A DNA stretch of 32,072 bases, from positions 1 through 32,072 of the forward strand of contig JAJEQR010000042.1 in the NCBI GenBank assembly GCA_020687485.1, read 5' to 3'. The notes below the pieces were generated by a model. That model ran no database searches. It was not told the origin of the DNA and saw nothing but the letters and a program-made list of their open reading frames with translations. Positions within the stretch are counted from its first letter, which is position 1. Every line of letters starts with the position of its first letter. A program made the position numbers and the translations under genes. This DNA is from Hominifimenecus microfluidus. GTDB taxonomy: Bacteria; Bacillota; Clostridia; Lachnospirales; Lachnospiraceae. This document shows, piece after piece, positions 9,901 to 18,590 of this stretch.

Positions 9901-11211
9901 GGCAACTTTCACACAGCTGTCGCCATTGGATACACTGCCAATCGTCGCCGTTCCGCTGGAACGACGGTAAGCTGTATAGCCTCCGTTCGCCGTCCATGCT
10001 TTCGTTCCTGCATTTCCAGGAATAAACGTGGAAAGAGGCACGTATGCCGTAAAGCTTCCGGAGCTCGTCGGATATGTTACCTGACACCAACCATCCGTTC
10101 CGATGGAATTGATCGTACAGAGATCATTTGCACCATCAATGTAATGACTGGATGTTGCATAAGCATTGTGACTGGAATCATATACCGTAACTTTACTACT
10201 ACTGATTGTATATGCCTGACAGGGCAGCTTGTATCCTGCCGCAGATGTTGTTCCACCGGGATTGCTTCCGCCGAATACGCTTTCTGCCACCCAGCCCATC
10301 TTGGAATAACTCTGTCCGGTAACCGGATAGAGTGCCTGGATTCGTCCGTTTGCACTGGAGACCTTCAGACACTTATCACCACTGGAAATACTTCCGATGG
10401 TATCGCTGCCGCTCGACCGACGATATGCAGTTCCGCCTGATGTCGCAGTTGCCGCTGACGGAGACGCACTGGGAATGAAATCCGATAGCTTTGCATATGC
10501 GGTAAAGTAACCGGATGCCTCTGCAGAGGAAGGATACTTAACCTGACACCAGCCATCCGTATAAACTGCATTAATCGTACAAAGATCCGTGGAGCCAGTG
10601 ATATAACGGTTGGAATACTGGCTGCCACTTTCCGTATAGACAGCAATGTTACCGGTGCTGATCGGATATGCCATAAAAGGGAGAAATCCGCTATAACTAC
10701 CGTCTGAAGTATGAGAAGACGCTACTGAACCAGATACGGTAACATTTCCATGAAATCCCCATCCCCTAAATCGACTGCCCCAGTAACTACTGTTAACTAA
10801 CGTCTTCTGAACTTTGCCTCCAGTCGCATGAACAAAGTATCCGTCACCAACATAAACACCTATATGTCCGTAATAACTAGACTTACAACTACTACAAGGT
10901 CCACCACCACAATTACCAAAAAATACATCTGCACCGACCGGAATTGAATTAATATCCGTTGACTGTATATGGCTATTTCCATAATTGTACGCACAACAAG
11001 TACTAGACGTTCCCGCACCTAAATTCTCAAAGCACTCTTTAACAAATCTTAGGCAATATCCACTAGGATAACTCTCCCCAACTCGTCCGTTAAAATAATT
11101 GGCTATTTCTGTTGCTGAAAAATTTTTTGCTTCCGCTTTTACTGGCAAAATTGTAATAACCATGCATAAAACGATCAGTAGACTAACCATTTTACTTATA
11201 CATTTTTTCAT
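6985..11211 (-). CDS. Secreted NlpC/P60-type hydrolase with cohesin and LRR_5 domains
   Basis: This 1408-residue secreted multidomain protein has a signal peptide (about 1-28, ending AEA). An NlpC/P60-like amidase domain (about 30-155) has C53 in GYCLRF, H116 in GHIGVYVG and H128 in FVHA, which suggests peptidoglycan peptide cleavage. Four SH3-like segments follow (about 180-465, marked by DLCTI...GWCQVKYP and YRRSSG...GW). Then come a GWAFD domain (about 470-573), a GBS_Bsp-like domain with WTENNGQDDI (about 575-682), a Big_2 Ig-like domain (about 684-765), a cohesin-like domain (about 768-900), an LRR_5 cassette (about 906-1325) and an 80-residue acidic Ala/Glu/Ser tail. The ATG overlaps the stop of the upstream dockerin gene by 4 bp, and GGAG lies about 10 bases before it. 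It is the last gene of the run. No LPXTG motif is present. Confidence 0.9.
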   Translation of the reverse strand: MKKCISKMVSLLIVLCMVITILPVKAEAKNFSATEIANYFNGRVGESYPSGYCLRFVKECFENLGAGTSSTCCAYNYGNSHIQSTDINSIPVGADVFFGNCGGGPCSSCKSSYYGHIGVYVGDGYFVHATGGKVQKTLVNSSYWGSRFRGWGFHGNVTVSGSVASSHTSDGSYSGFLPFMAYPISTGNIAVYTESGSQYSNRYITGSTDLCTINAVYTDGWCQVKYPSSAEASGYFTAYAKLSDFIPSASPSAATATSGGTAYRRSSGSDTIGSISSGDKCLKVSSANGRIQALYPVTGQSYSKMGWVAESVFGGSNPGGTTSAAGYKLPCQAYTISSSKVTVYDSSHNAYATSSHYIDGANDLCTINSIGTDGWCQVTYPTSSGSFTAYVPLSTFIPGNAGTKAWTANGGYTAYRRSSGTATIGSVSNGDSCVKVASENGKMQVMYPVTGQNYYKLGWIEADDGHNPTGVVDSASGDIYSVSVSGWAFDDDDTSTALTINVYIGSTKIGTTKADLERTDVHKAYGCGNYHGYAATFNVDRSFAGNQTIRVYAVNVGGGNSDTLLAEKSVTIGSDTVAPVITDCKVSNITSNGYTVTCKVTDNTGVDRVQFPTWTENNGQDDIFPDWVSNTAASGTKNGDTYTYQVYTSAHNYEAGTYITHIYAYDKYGNSSSAKLDSVVIPVAVEDIGLDQSALTFTAIGQTQKLTATVFPEDATDQSITWASSNTSVATVNAGTVKAVGDGTAVITAASGNGLAAECKVTVTTKSAGKISVESQNAAPGEKIRLAIKMSTNPGIIAARLKVAYDANALTLVKAEDGGILGDSVFGNNLSANPYVLLWENGLSKTDYTATGDLAYLTFEVADNASEGTYAITVTYDSEEIYDVNMNNVKFTVDNGAVHVEKSAIQQGSCGNNVTWSLGSNGTLSISGSGAMKNYTYKSEMPWYSYINQIQRVEIADGVTSIGDYAFYGMPKLTTIAIADSVKTIGGYAFKNCTALDQVKLPSSLTKLGESAFYGCTALTSIAIPEGVYTIWAYTFKNCTSLQSVSLPSTLIKLDEAAFYGCSSLKEAVFPDSLSIIGIYCFKNCSSLASVTLPNALTQIREAAFYGTVLQNLTIPDGVTVIGKYAFKNCEQMKSVTMPTSLQKIDDSAFYNCNTLTVLNLPNGLTTICDYTFRKCTGLQMVSFPDSLQAIGESSFYGCTGLSELAIPEGVTQIKGYAFKGCTNVYTVTLPSTLESLGESAFYGCTRISQIEIPANVTSLGAYVFSRCSALGTVVFAGNAPAIGSAAFNGINANVYYPSGDTTWTADKQQSYGGQLTWAENTGNISVLQGEMLPEESAAVLTPDEESAQVSAVETAATESVPAETEASAEEAASDMSETSAADETSSESVEENAETEADTAESAQAEN
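7240..8496 (-). repeat. BspA-type LRR_5 cassette, copy B
   Basis: This block spans from SCGNNVTWSLGSNGTLSISG to YGGQLTWAEN in the 1408-residue protein. It shares unit order with copies A and C, including the PWYSYINQIQ opening and the shortened FYGTVL unit. Unlike the other two copies it is followed by an acidic tail. Confidence 0.85.
8512..8910 (-). other. Cohesin-like domain within the 1408-residue protein
   Basis: Residues about 768-900 show the cohesin pattern: a conserved start APGEKIRLAIKM, an LKVAYDANALTLV strand pair, a GDLAYLTFEV segment and a closing GTYAITVTY. Cohesins bind dockerins with high affinity in cellulosomes. The next gene upstream encodes a dockerin. The call rests on sequence pattern only. 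Confidence 0.75.
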
Positions 11212-12779
11212 TTATGCATTACTCCTTTCTTCTTTAAATCCTGTATTTTTCCCGCATCAATCCATCCCATCTTATACCCTCCGCTATCCAGAGGATATAT
11301 TATCTGAGCCATCCCTCCTTTCTCTGCAATGGCCGTAAATGTATCCGTGCTCCACACCGATCCCAGCTGCACATCACCTCCTGAAGTTTTGTATACTTTT
11401 ACTGTCTCTCCTACCGACGCCTGATACGGCGTTACCGCTGTATTCGCATCGATGAATTCAGATAGCCTGCAATATCCTGTCTTAGTATATCCTGCGCTTC
11501 CCGCTGGGTACTTCACCTTACACCATCCGTTAGAATAAATCTGACTGATCGTGCACAGATCACTGCCGCCGTCAATATAGCCATAGCTCGTCCCGGAAGC
11601 GCCGACCTCCGGCTGAACATAAACCTTTTCCGACGATAGGGTATAGCACTGAATATCCTTCCATTCTCCATAGACAGAATCCAGTTCATAATCGCTCTGA
11701 TTCTGTCCATAGTTTCCGGAGATAATGTCTTCCATAGAACGAATCACATCCTCCGTTACAAGACTGGCGGAATTCTTAAATTCAACCAGAAGAGCTTCTG
11801 CTCCCTGAAGCTGCGCCCAGTAAGAGAAATAACCATGCGCATTCGATGTCAGCACATTCTTATGATTGATACCTACATGAAGGGAAAATACTTCCGCCAG
11901 ATCAGCACTTCCAATCGTGCAGTTCTCCCATCCGTGAAAGTCAATTACCACTGACGGCGAACTGGCAAGCACCAGATCGCGCATCGCCTGTGTTTCCACT
12001 GCGGAAAATGGAGCTGCCGTATAGTTTCTGGCGCTAGTATAAACCTGATGGCTGGCATCAAAATCTCTGTTCAAATCGATTCCGTTCGCATTGCATCGTC
12101 CGAATCCATTGTTGGTTGTTCCCTCTTCCAGACCGTCCGGATTACAGCTGGGAATGATCAGCAGGCGACAGCCTTTCAGATCTGCAGCTTCCGAAAAATA
12201 TTTGACCAGCGCATTTCCCAGATCTACCAGAAGCTGTCCGTCTGTTGCATATTCATCTTCCCAGCCATGGATCTCGAAGTTCAACAGTAACGTTCTGCTA
12301 TATTCTCCCTGCTGAATGCTCCAGCACACCAGATCTCGTCCCAGAGTACTGCTTCCATATCGAAGAGCGGTGCAGACTACCTGATTTTCCGATGTCGAAG
12401 TGGATATGACTTCATATCCACTCAAATCATCGGACAGTGCCGGTGTATCAGGCACTTCCGGAGTGTCCGGCTCTTCCGGTGCCGTCGGAAGCTCAATATC
12501 CCAGCCACCGGCCAGATACCTCTGAAGATGCGTAATATCCTTCAGATTCACAGAACCATCCGCATTCACATTCAATCCCCGATTCTGATCATTCAGTTCG
12601 ATATCACCAGATGACAGTTGCCTTCGAAGCTCCGTCACATCCTTCAGATTGACAACGCCGTCTCCATTCGCATCGCCGTAAAGGAATGCGGCTGCGCCAG
12701 CTGCCGTAGGAATTAATAACGAAGTAACCAGCAGCGCGGTTCCCCATTTTCCTGCTTTTTTCCTCTTATTCTTGCTCAT
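11208..12779 (-). CDS. Dockerin-bearing M14 zinc carboxypeptidase
   Basis: This is a 523-residue exported metallopeptidase. The order is: signal or anchor segment (1-31), dockerin (about 34-91), Pro/Glu/Asp linker (98-118), M14 catalytic domain (about 121-360) and two SH3-like segments (about 376-515) of the type found in the downstream NlpC/P60 protein. All expected M14 residues are present: zinc ligands H171 and E174 (HGWE), substrate-binding N237 and R238 (IDLNRDF), zinc ligand H282 (DFHGW) and catalytic E333 (LVEFK). Secreted members of this family can act on peptidoglycan stem peptides, so that is a plausible substrate. I chose the ATG at 12779 because GGAG sits 6 bases before it and it overlaps the upstream stop as ATGA. 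A start at 12833 would lie inside the upstream gene. Its own stop overlaps the next start. Confidence 0.9.
   Translation of the reverse strand: MSKNKRKKAGKWGTALLVTSLLIPTAAGAAAFLYGDANGDGVVNLKDVTELRRQLSSGDIELNDQNRGLNVNADGSVNLKDITHLQRYLAGGWDIELPTAPEEPDTPEVPDTPALSDDLSGYEVISTSTSENQVVCTALRYGSSTLGRDLVCWSIQQGEYSRTLLLNFEIHGWEDEYATDGQLLVDLGNALVKYFSEAADLKGCRLLIIPSCNPDGLEEGTTNNGFGRCNANGIDLNRDFDASHQVYTSARNYTAAPFSAVETQAMRDLVLASSPSVVIDFHGWENCTIGSADLAEVFSLHVGINHKNVLTSNAHGYFSYWAQLQGAEALLVEFKNSASLVTEDVIRSMEDIISGNYGQNQSDYELDSVYGEWKDIQCYTLSSEKVYVQPEVGASGTSYGYIDGGSDLCTISQIYSNGWCKVKYPAGSAGYTKTGYCRLSEFIDANTAVTPYQASVGETVKVYKTSGGDVQLGSVWSTDTFTAIAEKGGMAQIIYPLDSGGYKMGWIDAGKIQDLKKKGVMHK
12507..12680 (-). other. Dockerin domain at the N-terminus of the M14 peptidase
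   Basis: Two calcium-loop repeats are present: GDANGDGVVNLKDVTELRRQ and LNVNADGSVNLKDITHLQRY. Both have D/N-rich loops and the LKD...L.R..L helix. Dockerins usually sit at the C-terminus. Here the domain directly follows the signal peptide, leaving it near the mature N-terminus. Confidence 0.85.
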
Positions 12780-14000
12780 TTGGTTCTCCAGGTAAGCTGT
12801 CCTCCATAATTCTGCTGCACTTCTGTGGTCCATGTCACATTATTCGCCGGATAATATACATTCGCTTTTACGCTGTTAAATGCCGCAGATCCGATAGCCG
12901 GTGCATTTCCGGTAAAGCTTACACTTTCCAGTCCTGCACAACGGGAGAATGCGTACGCTCCAACGGTACTTACATTTTCAGGAATTGCAATTTCCGTTAC
13001 ACCGCTGCAGCCATAGAACGCGCTCTCGCCAATCGCTGTCAGCGTAGTCGGCATGGAAATGCTGCTCACGTCCGTACAACCCTTGAACGAGTAAGCTCCC
13101 AGTGTCTCCAGTCCCTCCGGGAAATCCAGCGTCTTCAATCCGGTATCTCCATAGAAAGCGCTTTCACCGATTGCTGCCAGGGTGGACGGGAAGCTTACGC
13201 TCTGAAGTCCCGTGCAGTTACGGAACGCATAATCACCGATGCTGGTAACCTCATCCGGTATAGTCAGTTCTTTTAATGCACTGCAAGCATAGAAGGAACT
13301 TTCCTCTATTGTCTGCAAACGAACCGGTAAAGTAACAGTAACCAAATTGGTGCAATTCTTAAATGCATAGCTTCCAATACGAGTCACATTTTCCGGAACA
13401 TCCAGGCCGCCTAATGCCGTTCCATAGAAAGATGCTTCCCGGATTTCTCTTAAAGTTTTCGGCAAAGTAACTGTACTTAAGTTACTGCAGTTTTTAAAGC
13501 AGTATGCACCTATAATGGATACACTATCCGGAATCTGAAGTTCATTCAATGCGGTACAACCGTAAAATGCAGCCTCATCCAACTTCATCAACGAAGACGG
13601 CAAATTTACTTCCGCAAGGCTTGTACAGTTCTTAAATGTATATCCCCAGATCGTATAAATACCTTCCGGAATCGTGATCTTCTCCAGACTGGTACAACCG
13701 TAAAATGCGCTTTCACCAATACTCTGAAGAGTAGATGGCAATTCCATTTGTTTTAACGCTGAACAGTTTTTGAAAGCATAGCTTCCAATCGCCTTTAATT
13801 CATCCGGGAAAGATACTGACACAAGATTGTTACATCCATAAAAAGCAAAATTACTGATTCTTTTCACATCATTCTTTAGCACAACCGATGTAATTTCATC
13901 CCGGCTCTCACTCCACGGTACCTTTGATGCAGAATCAAAATTTCCCATACAACTGTCATTATAGACTGTCAGGATTCCATTCTCCACTTTCCATGATGTT
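12776..14000 (-). repeat. BspA-type LRR_5 cassette, copy C
   Basis: The C-terminal block of the 1920-residue protein starts at SWKVENGILTVYND and ends YGGQLTWRTK. It follows the same sequence of units as copies A and B, including the W.YTFKNCT unit and the shortened FYGTAL unit. Confidence 0.8.
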
Positions 14001-17000
14001 GGCCAGGTCAAATGTCCACCATAATCCTGCATATTATCTGTAGTCCAGGTCTGGTCTTCCATAGTGCAGAACACATTAGCATTCACACCAGAGAAAGCAT
14101 TCACACCAATTACCGGCGCGCTTCCAGTGAAAGAAATCTCATTCATACCTGCACACTTTGAAAATGCATAGTTATGAATAGCTGTCAAACTCTCCGGGAA
14201 CTCAACAGATCGCAATGCTGCACAACTATGAAATGCGCTTTCACCAATGGATTGCAGTTCTGCTGGTAATTTGATTTCCTCAAGTACCGAACAATTTTTA
14301 AAGGCATAGCTTCCAATTTCTGTTACACTGTCTGCGATAGTAACCTGGCTGAGTTTTTCCAAACCATAGAAACTGAAATTGCCAACAGATGTAATACCAT
14401 CTCCAATGACAATAGATTTAATCTCATTCCTGTTGTCATACCATGGTTGTTCCGAAGCTTTTTGATAATCATTCATTGGGCCAAAGCCGGAAATATTCAA
14501 TACACCATCGCTAAATATCCAACTGGCATTTTCACCACAACTATCTGTCTTGATATTGTAAGACCATACCGCATTTTCAAGGCTCTGATTATCTGCAAAA
14601 ATCTGAATCGCCAAACGATCCTGTTCGCTGCCCATGTAATTTACGGTTTTTAAATTCGTGCATTCATCAAATGCCCCAAGAAAAATCTTCTGCAATTTTT
14701 TTGGAAGAACAATCGAATTCAGGTTAGTACAACCTTTAAAAGCACTGTTTCCAATAGACTGTACAAGTTCCGGAATTACCACGTTTTCCAGACTGCTGCA
14801 TTCATAGAAAGCAAACCCGTCTATATCTTTTAAAGAATCCGGCATTATAACCGTTTTCAGCTTAGGACAGGAAGAAAATGTGCCTCCATTTATTATTTCA
14901 ATGTCTCCCAATATATGTACTGCTTCTAATTCTGTGCATGCATAAAAGGCATCTGTTCCTATTGACTTAACACTTTTCGGCAGCACTACAGAGCTTAATT
15001 TTGAACACCCGTGAAATGCCTGATTACCAATCGCGCAATCGCCATCGTCGGGAAATGTTACTGACTTCAACTTCGCACAATATTCAAATGCCTGCGCGCC
15101 TATGATGCCAACGCTCTCTGGAATTTCTATACTTTCCGTTCTGGTGGAATTACGAAATGCTGCTTCTTCAATTTCAGTTACAGCAAATCCTCTTACTGTC
15201 GATGGAATAACTACGTTCGCCGATTGCATATAATCATGAAATCCTACAACAGTACAACTTTCCAGGTCTTTGTTTATCCGGTATTTGATGCCCAAATCCA
15301 TAAATTTATAACCATAACGATAAGGGCTTGCTGTCTCATAATTCCAGACAGCATTTTCCAGGTCTTCATTATAGATACCTAGTTCAATATTGTTTCTGTT
15401 TTCCAGTGAACCTTCATAATATACATTCTTTACTGTATTTCCATATCTGGTTTTAAATGCTGCATCGTCGATTTTTATTACGCTCGCAGGCAGCACAAAG
15501 ACATCGATGACATCTTCTGCAAATGCCCTTACCCCAATTTCTTCGACACCAGATGAAATCAAAACTTCTGACAGCATATTGCATTTTTCAAATGTGGAAT
15601 TACCGATTTTCTTTACGCCACCGGGTAACTGAATGCTGTAAATCCAATAACATTCGTAAAATGCTTTATCACCCAAAACAGTTAAACTTTCAGGGAACTT
15701 AACTTCTGATAATGTACTGCATCCCCGAAATGCATTTTCCGGAATTTCTATTATACCTTCTGGAAGATCTATCGCTCTTAAAGATGAATCGCCCCAAAAT
15801 GCTCCTTTTCCGATCGTCGTAAGACTCGTCGGCAAAATTACCGCTTCAAGCCCACTGCACTCTTCAAAAGCATAATCTCCTATCGTATTCAGTCCTTCCG
15901 GCAAAACAATTCTTTCCAGTTTACTCACATCATAGAATGCGTCGTTTCCAATCGCAGTTACCTTATAATTGTTTACAGTCTCAGGAACAATAAGCTCTCC
16001 CCCAAATGTATCTGCACATTTTATAAGCGTACACGAAATACCATCCTCATTTACCTGATACGTTAAATCGTTGATAGTAAAAATCTCTCCGACAGACCTG
16101 TCCGTATCATGATAATTGTAATGCCAGGCTGCACTAATAAAATAGAAATTATCTTCATCACCAATTTCCATCGCCTGACGCTGCTCTTCACTGCCTGCAA
16201 AATATACATTTTCCAGGCTTATACAATCTGCAAATGTTATATTCGGCACTTTCTTAATTGTATCGGGCAAATAAATAGACTCCAGTGCGTTGCATTTATA
16301 AAAAGCACCCATTCCTATTGCCTCAACTTTTCCCTGTATTCTCACAGTTTTTAGTTTTTTACACAGGCTAAATGCATAATAAGAAATCTCCTCCACCTTT
16401 TCAGGCAGTATTACCTCCGTTAACCCTTTGCATCCTCCAAAAGCCATAACGCCTATCTTCCGTAAATTCTCTGGCCAAACAATGCTTTCCAAAGCCACGC
16501 AATCATCGAAAGCATACTCACCAATGGAGCGAACATTATCCGGAAATTCAATACTTGTTAAGCTACTGCAGCCATTAAAAGTATAACCATAAATATCATT
16601 GATTCCGGAAGACAATTTAACCGAAACGAGGCTACTGCATCCATAAAAAAGGTGTGATTCAATGCTGGTTACGCTATCAGGAATATCCATCTTAACTAAT
16701 CCTGTGCATCCATAAAATGCCCCAAGCCCTATAAAATCCAAATGTTCCGGCAATTCCACATCTATTAGTGCAGCACATTCCAAGAATGTATATGCTCCTA
16801 TAGATTCCAGCATGGATGGAAGATGGATCTTGTTCAAATTAGAACACTTTTCAAAAGCCCTCTCACTAATAGATTGCACGGTATCAGGAATTTCAATATT
16901 TTGCAAACCAATACAATCGTAAAAGGCGTTCTCTCCAATAATCAACAAACCATCTGAGAGTTTCACCACGTTTAAAGCAGCACATTCGCTAAATGTACCA

Positions 17001-18538
17001 GCTTTTAATTCCACAAGTCCTGACGAAAAACTTACGGATTCAAGACTGCCGCAATTTGCAAATGCATACTCGCCCACTTCGCCTAAGCCTGCTGAGAAAC
17101 CAATGCTCTTTAATGCCTCACACTTATAAAACGCATACTCACCAATTTTATTTATATTTGAACCAAAATTAATTTCGCGCAAATTGGAGCAATTGGCAAA
17201 TGCATTGTTATCAATCACCTCCAATATTTCCGGTAATTCAATGCTCTTCAGATTTTCACACATTTCAAAGGTCTGCCTGGCTATTTTTTTAAGGCTTTCC
17301 GGCAAACAGATCGTTTTTAGATTCGTGCAGCCATAAAAAGCTCGTTCTCCAAGACTTGTCAAGTTTGATGAAAAAGCTATGCTTGCAAGACTGGTACAGC
17401 CATTAAATGCATCATCTTCGATTTTGACTACATTATCTGAAATCGTAACACTCGCAAGCTGATTGCAGTCTTTAAATGCACCAGCTTGAATAGATGTTAC
17501 CGTACAGTTATTCAGCGTCGCCGGAATCTCTATACTTTCCGGACAAGTTTCATCATACCCGGTAACCTCATATGTATTTCTGTTTATAAGCTGATATATT
17601 ACACCATTCTGTATTACAGTATCCGGAACCGGTTCAGGGACTTCTGTTCTACAAGTCCACGTAGCACTCGCCAGAACATCATTACCTTCCGCAATTGCTA
17701 TTGCGGCTTTTTCCTCTTCATCTCCGCTATAATATACATTTTCCAATTTACTGCATCCAAGAAACGCTTTATCCAAAATCTGAGTGACTGAATCTGGCAA
17801 TTCAATGCTTGTTAATTCACTGCATCCCATAAAAGTCTCACCACGTAATTCCGTTACCACTTCCGGGATCTTTATTTTACGCAGTTTTGTGCATTTTTGA
17901 AATGCACAAACACCAATGGATTCCATCGTTTCAGGTAAGATTACTTCTTCTAACTCCGTACAATCTGCAAACATATATAAGTTTATCGCAGAGATCGTCT
18001 CAGGAAATTCTATCTTCTTAATCTTGCTGCCACGAAACGCGAATCCACCAATCCAGCCAATGCTCTCTGGAATTTTTACTTCTTCAACAGAAGCATAACT
18101 AAATGCATTATTATAAATTCGCACAACTGTAAAACCCTTAACATTCTGAGGAATCTCCACTACTCCACTATACGATTCGTCGCAGTCTATAATCTCACAT
18201 GTTTTCGCCCCATAAAGAACCCTGTAAGTCAGTACCCCTTCAGAAAAAGTGTCTCCCTCTATATAGGATTCGTCTGCCTCCGTTACTTCACTCTTTGTGC
18301 TTACCTCCGGCTCCAAAACAGACTCCCTTTCACTCACATTTGCTGTTTCGTTACTTTCCAGTGTTCCGATGTCTATCTGCTCAGTATCTTCATCCTGAAT
18401 TTCCTCTTCCACTGTACTTTCCTGCCGTACTTCATCCGAGGAACCTGAGTTCTCCTCAATTTCCGCTGCCATCGCAGGCATTGTCGTTCCTAATGCCATT
18501 GACATGGCAAGCAACACTGCGATCCATTTTTTCTTCAT
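12776..18538 (-). CDS. Giant secreted BspA-like LRR_5 surface protein
   Basis: This 1920-residue protein has a signal peptide (about 1-25, AMAA) and a Glu/Ser-rich acidic stretch (to about 90). Six LRR_5 blocks follow, of the form L..I.IP..V..IG..AF..C..L. They lie at about 105-290, 310-805, 835-1065, 1095-1320, 1345-1505 and 1520-1920, separated by short spacers that resemble each other (for example NGVIYQLINRNTYEVTG and NDLTYQVNEDGISCTLI). BspA-type repeats occur in adhesins and surface-layer proteins, and the ligand here is unknown. No enzymatic domain, LPXTG, SLH or membrane anchor is visible. AAGGAGAGG precedes the ATG. It follows the acetyltransferase gene by 52 bp, and its stop overlaps the next gene's start. 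Confidence 0.92.
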   Translation of the reverse strand: MKKKWIAVLLAMSMALGTTMPAMAAEIEENSGSSDEVRQESTVEEEIQDEDTEQIDIGTLESNETANVSERESVLEPEVSTKSEVTEADESYIEGDTFSEGVLTYRVLYGAKTCEIIDCDESYSGVVEIPQNVKGFTVVRIYNNAFSYASVEEVKIPESIGWIGGFAFRGSKIKKIEFPETISAINLYMFADCTELEEVILPETMESIGVCAFQKCTKLRKIKIPEVVTELRGETFMGCSELTSIELPDSVTQILDKAFLGCSKLENVYYSGDEEEKAAIAIAEGNDVLASATWTCRTEVPEPVPDTVIQNGVIYQLINRNTYEVTGYDETCPESIEIPATLNNCTVTSIQAGAFKDCNQLASVTISDNVVKIEDDAFNGCTSLASIAFSSNLTSLGERAFYGCTNLKTICLPESLKKIARQTFEMCENLKSIELPEILEVIDNNAFANCSNLREINFGSNINKIGEYAFYKCEALKSIGFSAGLGEVGEYAFANCGSLESVSFSSGLVELKAGTFSECAALNVVKLSDGLLIIGENAFYDCIGLQNIEIPDTVQSISERAFEKCSNLNKIHLPSMLESIGAYTFLECAALIDVELPEHLDFIGLGAFYGCTGLVKMDIPDSVTSIESHLFYGCSSLVSVKLSSGINDIYGYTFNGCSSLTSIEFPDNVRSIGEYAFDDCVALESIVWPENLRKIGVMAFGGCKGLTEVILPEKVEEISYYAFSLCKKLKTVRIQGKVEAIGMGAFYKCNALESIYLPDTIKKVPNITFADCISLENVYFAGSEEQRQAMEIGDEDNFYFISAAWHYNYHDTDRSVGEIFTINDLTYQVNEDGISCTLIKCADTFGGELIVPETVNNYKVTAIGNDAFYDVSKLERIVLPEGLNTIGDYAFEECSGLEAVILPTSLTTIGKGAFWGDSSLRAIDLPEGIIEIPENAFRGCSTLSEVKFPESLTVLGDKAFYECYWIYSIQLPGGVKKIGNSTFEKCNMLSEVLISSGVEEIGVRAFAEDVIDVFVLPASVIKIDDAAFKTRYGNTVKNVYYEGSLENRNNIELGIYNEDLENAVWNYETASPYRYGYKFMDLGIKYRINKDLESCTVVGFHDYMQSANVVIPSTVRGFAVTEIEEAAFRNSTRTESIEIPESVGIIGAQAFEYCAKLKSVTFPDDGDCAIGNQAFHGCSKLSSVVLPKSVKSIGTDAFYACTELEAVHILGDIEIINGGTFSSCPKLKTVIMPDSLKDIDGFAFYECSSLENVVIPELVQSIGNSAFKGCTNLNSIVLPKKLQKIFLGAFDECTNLKTVNYMGSEQDRLAIQIFADNQSLENAVWSYNIKTDSCGENASWIFSDGVLNISGFGPMNDYQKASEQPWYDNRNEIKSIVIGDGITSVGNFSFYGLEKLSQVTIADSVTEIGSYAFKNCSVLEEIKLPAELQSIGESAFHSCAALRSVEFPESLTAIHNYAFSKCAGMNEISFTGSAPVIGVNAFSGVNANVFCTMEDQTWTTDNMQDYGGHLTWPTSWKVENGILTVYNDSCMGNFDSASKVPWSESRDEITSVVLKNDVKRISNFAFYGCNNLVSVSFPDELKAIGSYAFKNCSALKQMELPSTLQSIGESAFYGCTSLEKITIPEGIYTIWGYTFKNCTSLAEVNLPSSLMKLDEAAFYGCTALNELQIPDSVSIIGAYCFKNCSNLSTVTLPKTLREIREASFYGTALGGLDVPENVTRIGSYAFKNCTNLVTVTLPVRLQTIEESSFYACSALKELTIPDEVTSIGDYAFRNCTGLQSVSFPSTLAAIGESAFYGDTGLKTLDFPEGLETLGAYSFKGCTDVSSISMPTTLTAIGESAFYGCSGVTEIAIPENVSTVGAYAFSRCAGLESVSFTGNAPAIGSAAFNSVKANVYYPANNVTWTTEVQQNYGGQLTWRTK

Positions 18539-18590
18539 ACGCGCCTCTCCTTCCTTTATATTGAGTTTCTTTAAATATCACTTTTTTCTG

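Noticed and set aside
9619-10440. A long rightward frame of 273 codons opposite the NlpC/P60 gene.
   Set aside because: It is antisense to a well-supported multidomain protein. Its translation is rich in Cys, Arg and Ile without domain character and has no ribosome site.
12776-18538. Possibility that the repeat-rich LRR genes are CRISPR-like or non-coding repeat arrays.
   Set aside because: The repeats keep reading frame, encode the known LRR_5 pattern and start with a signal peptide.
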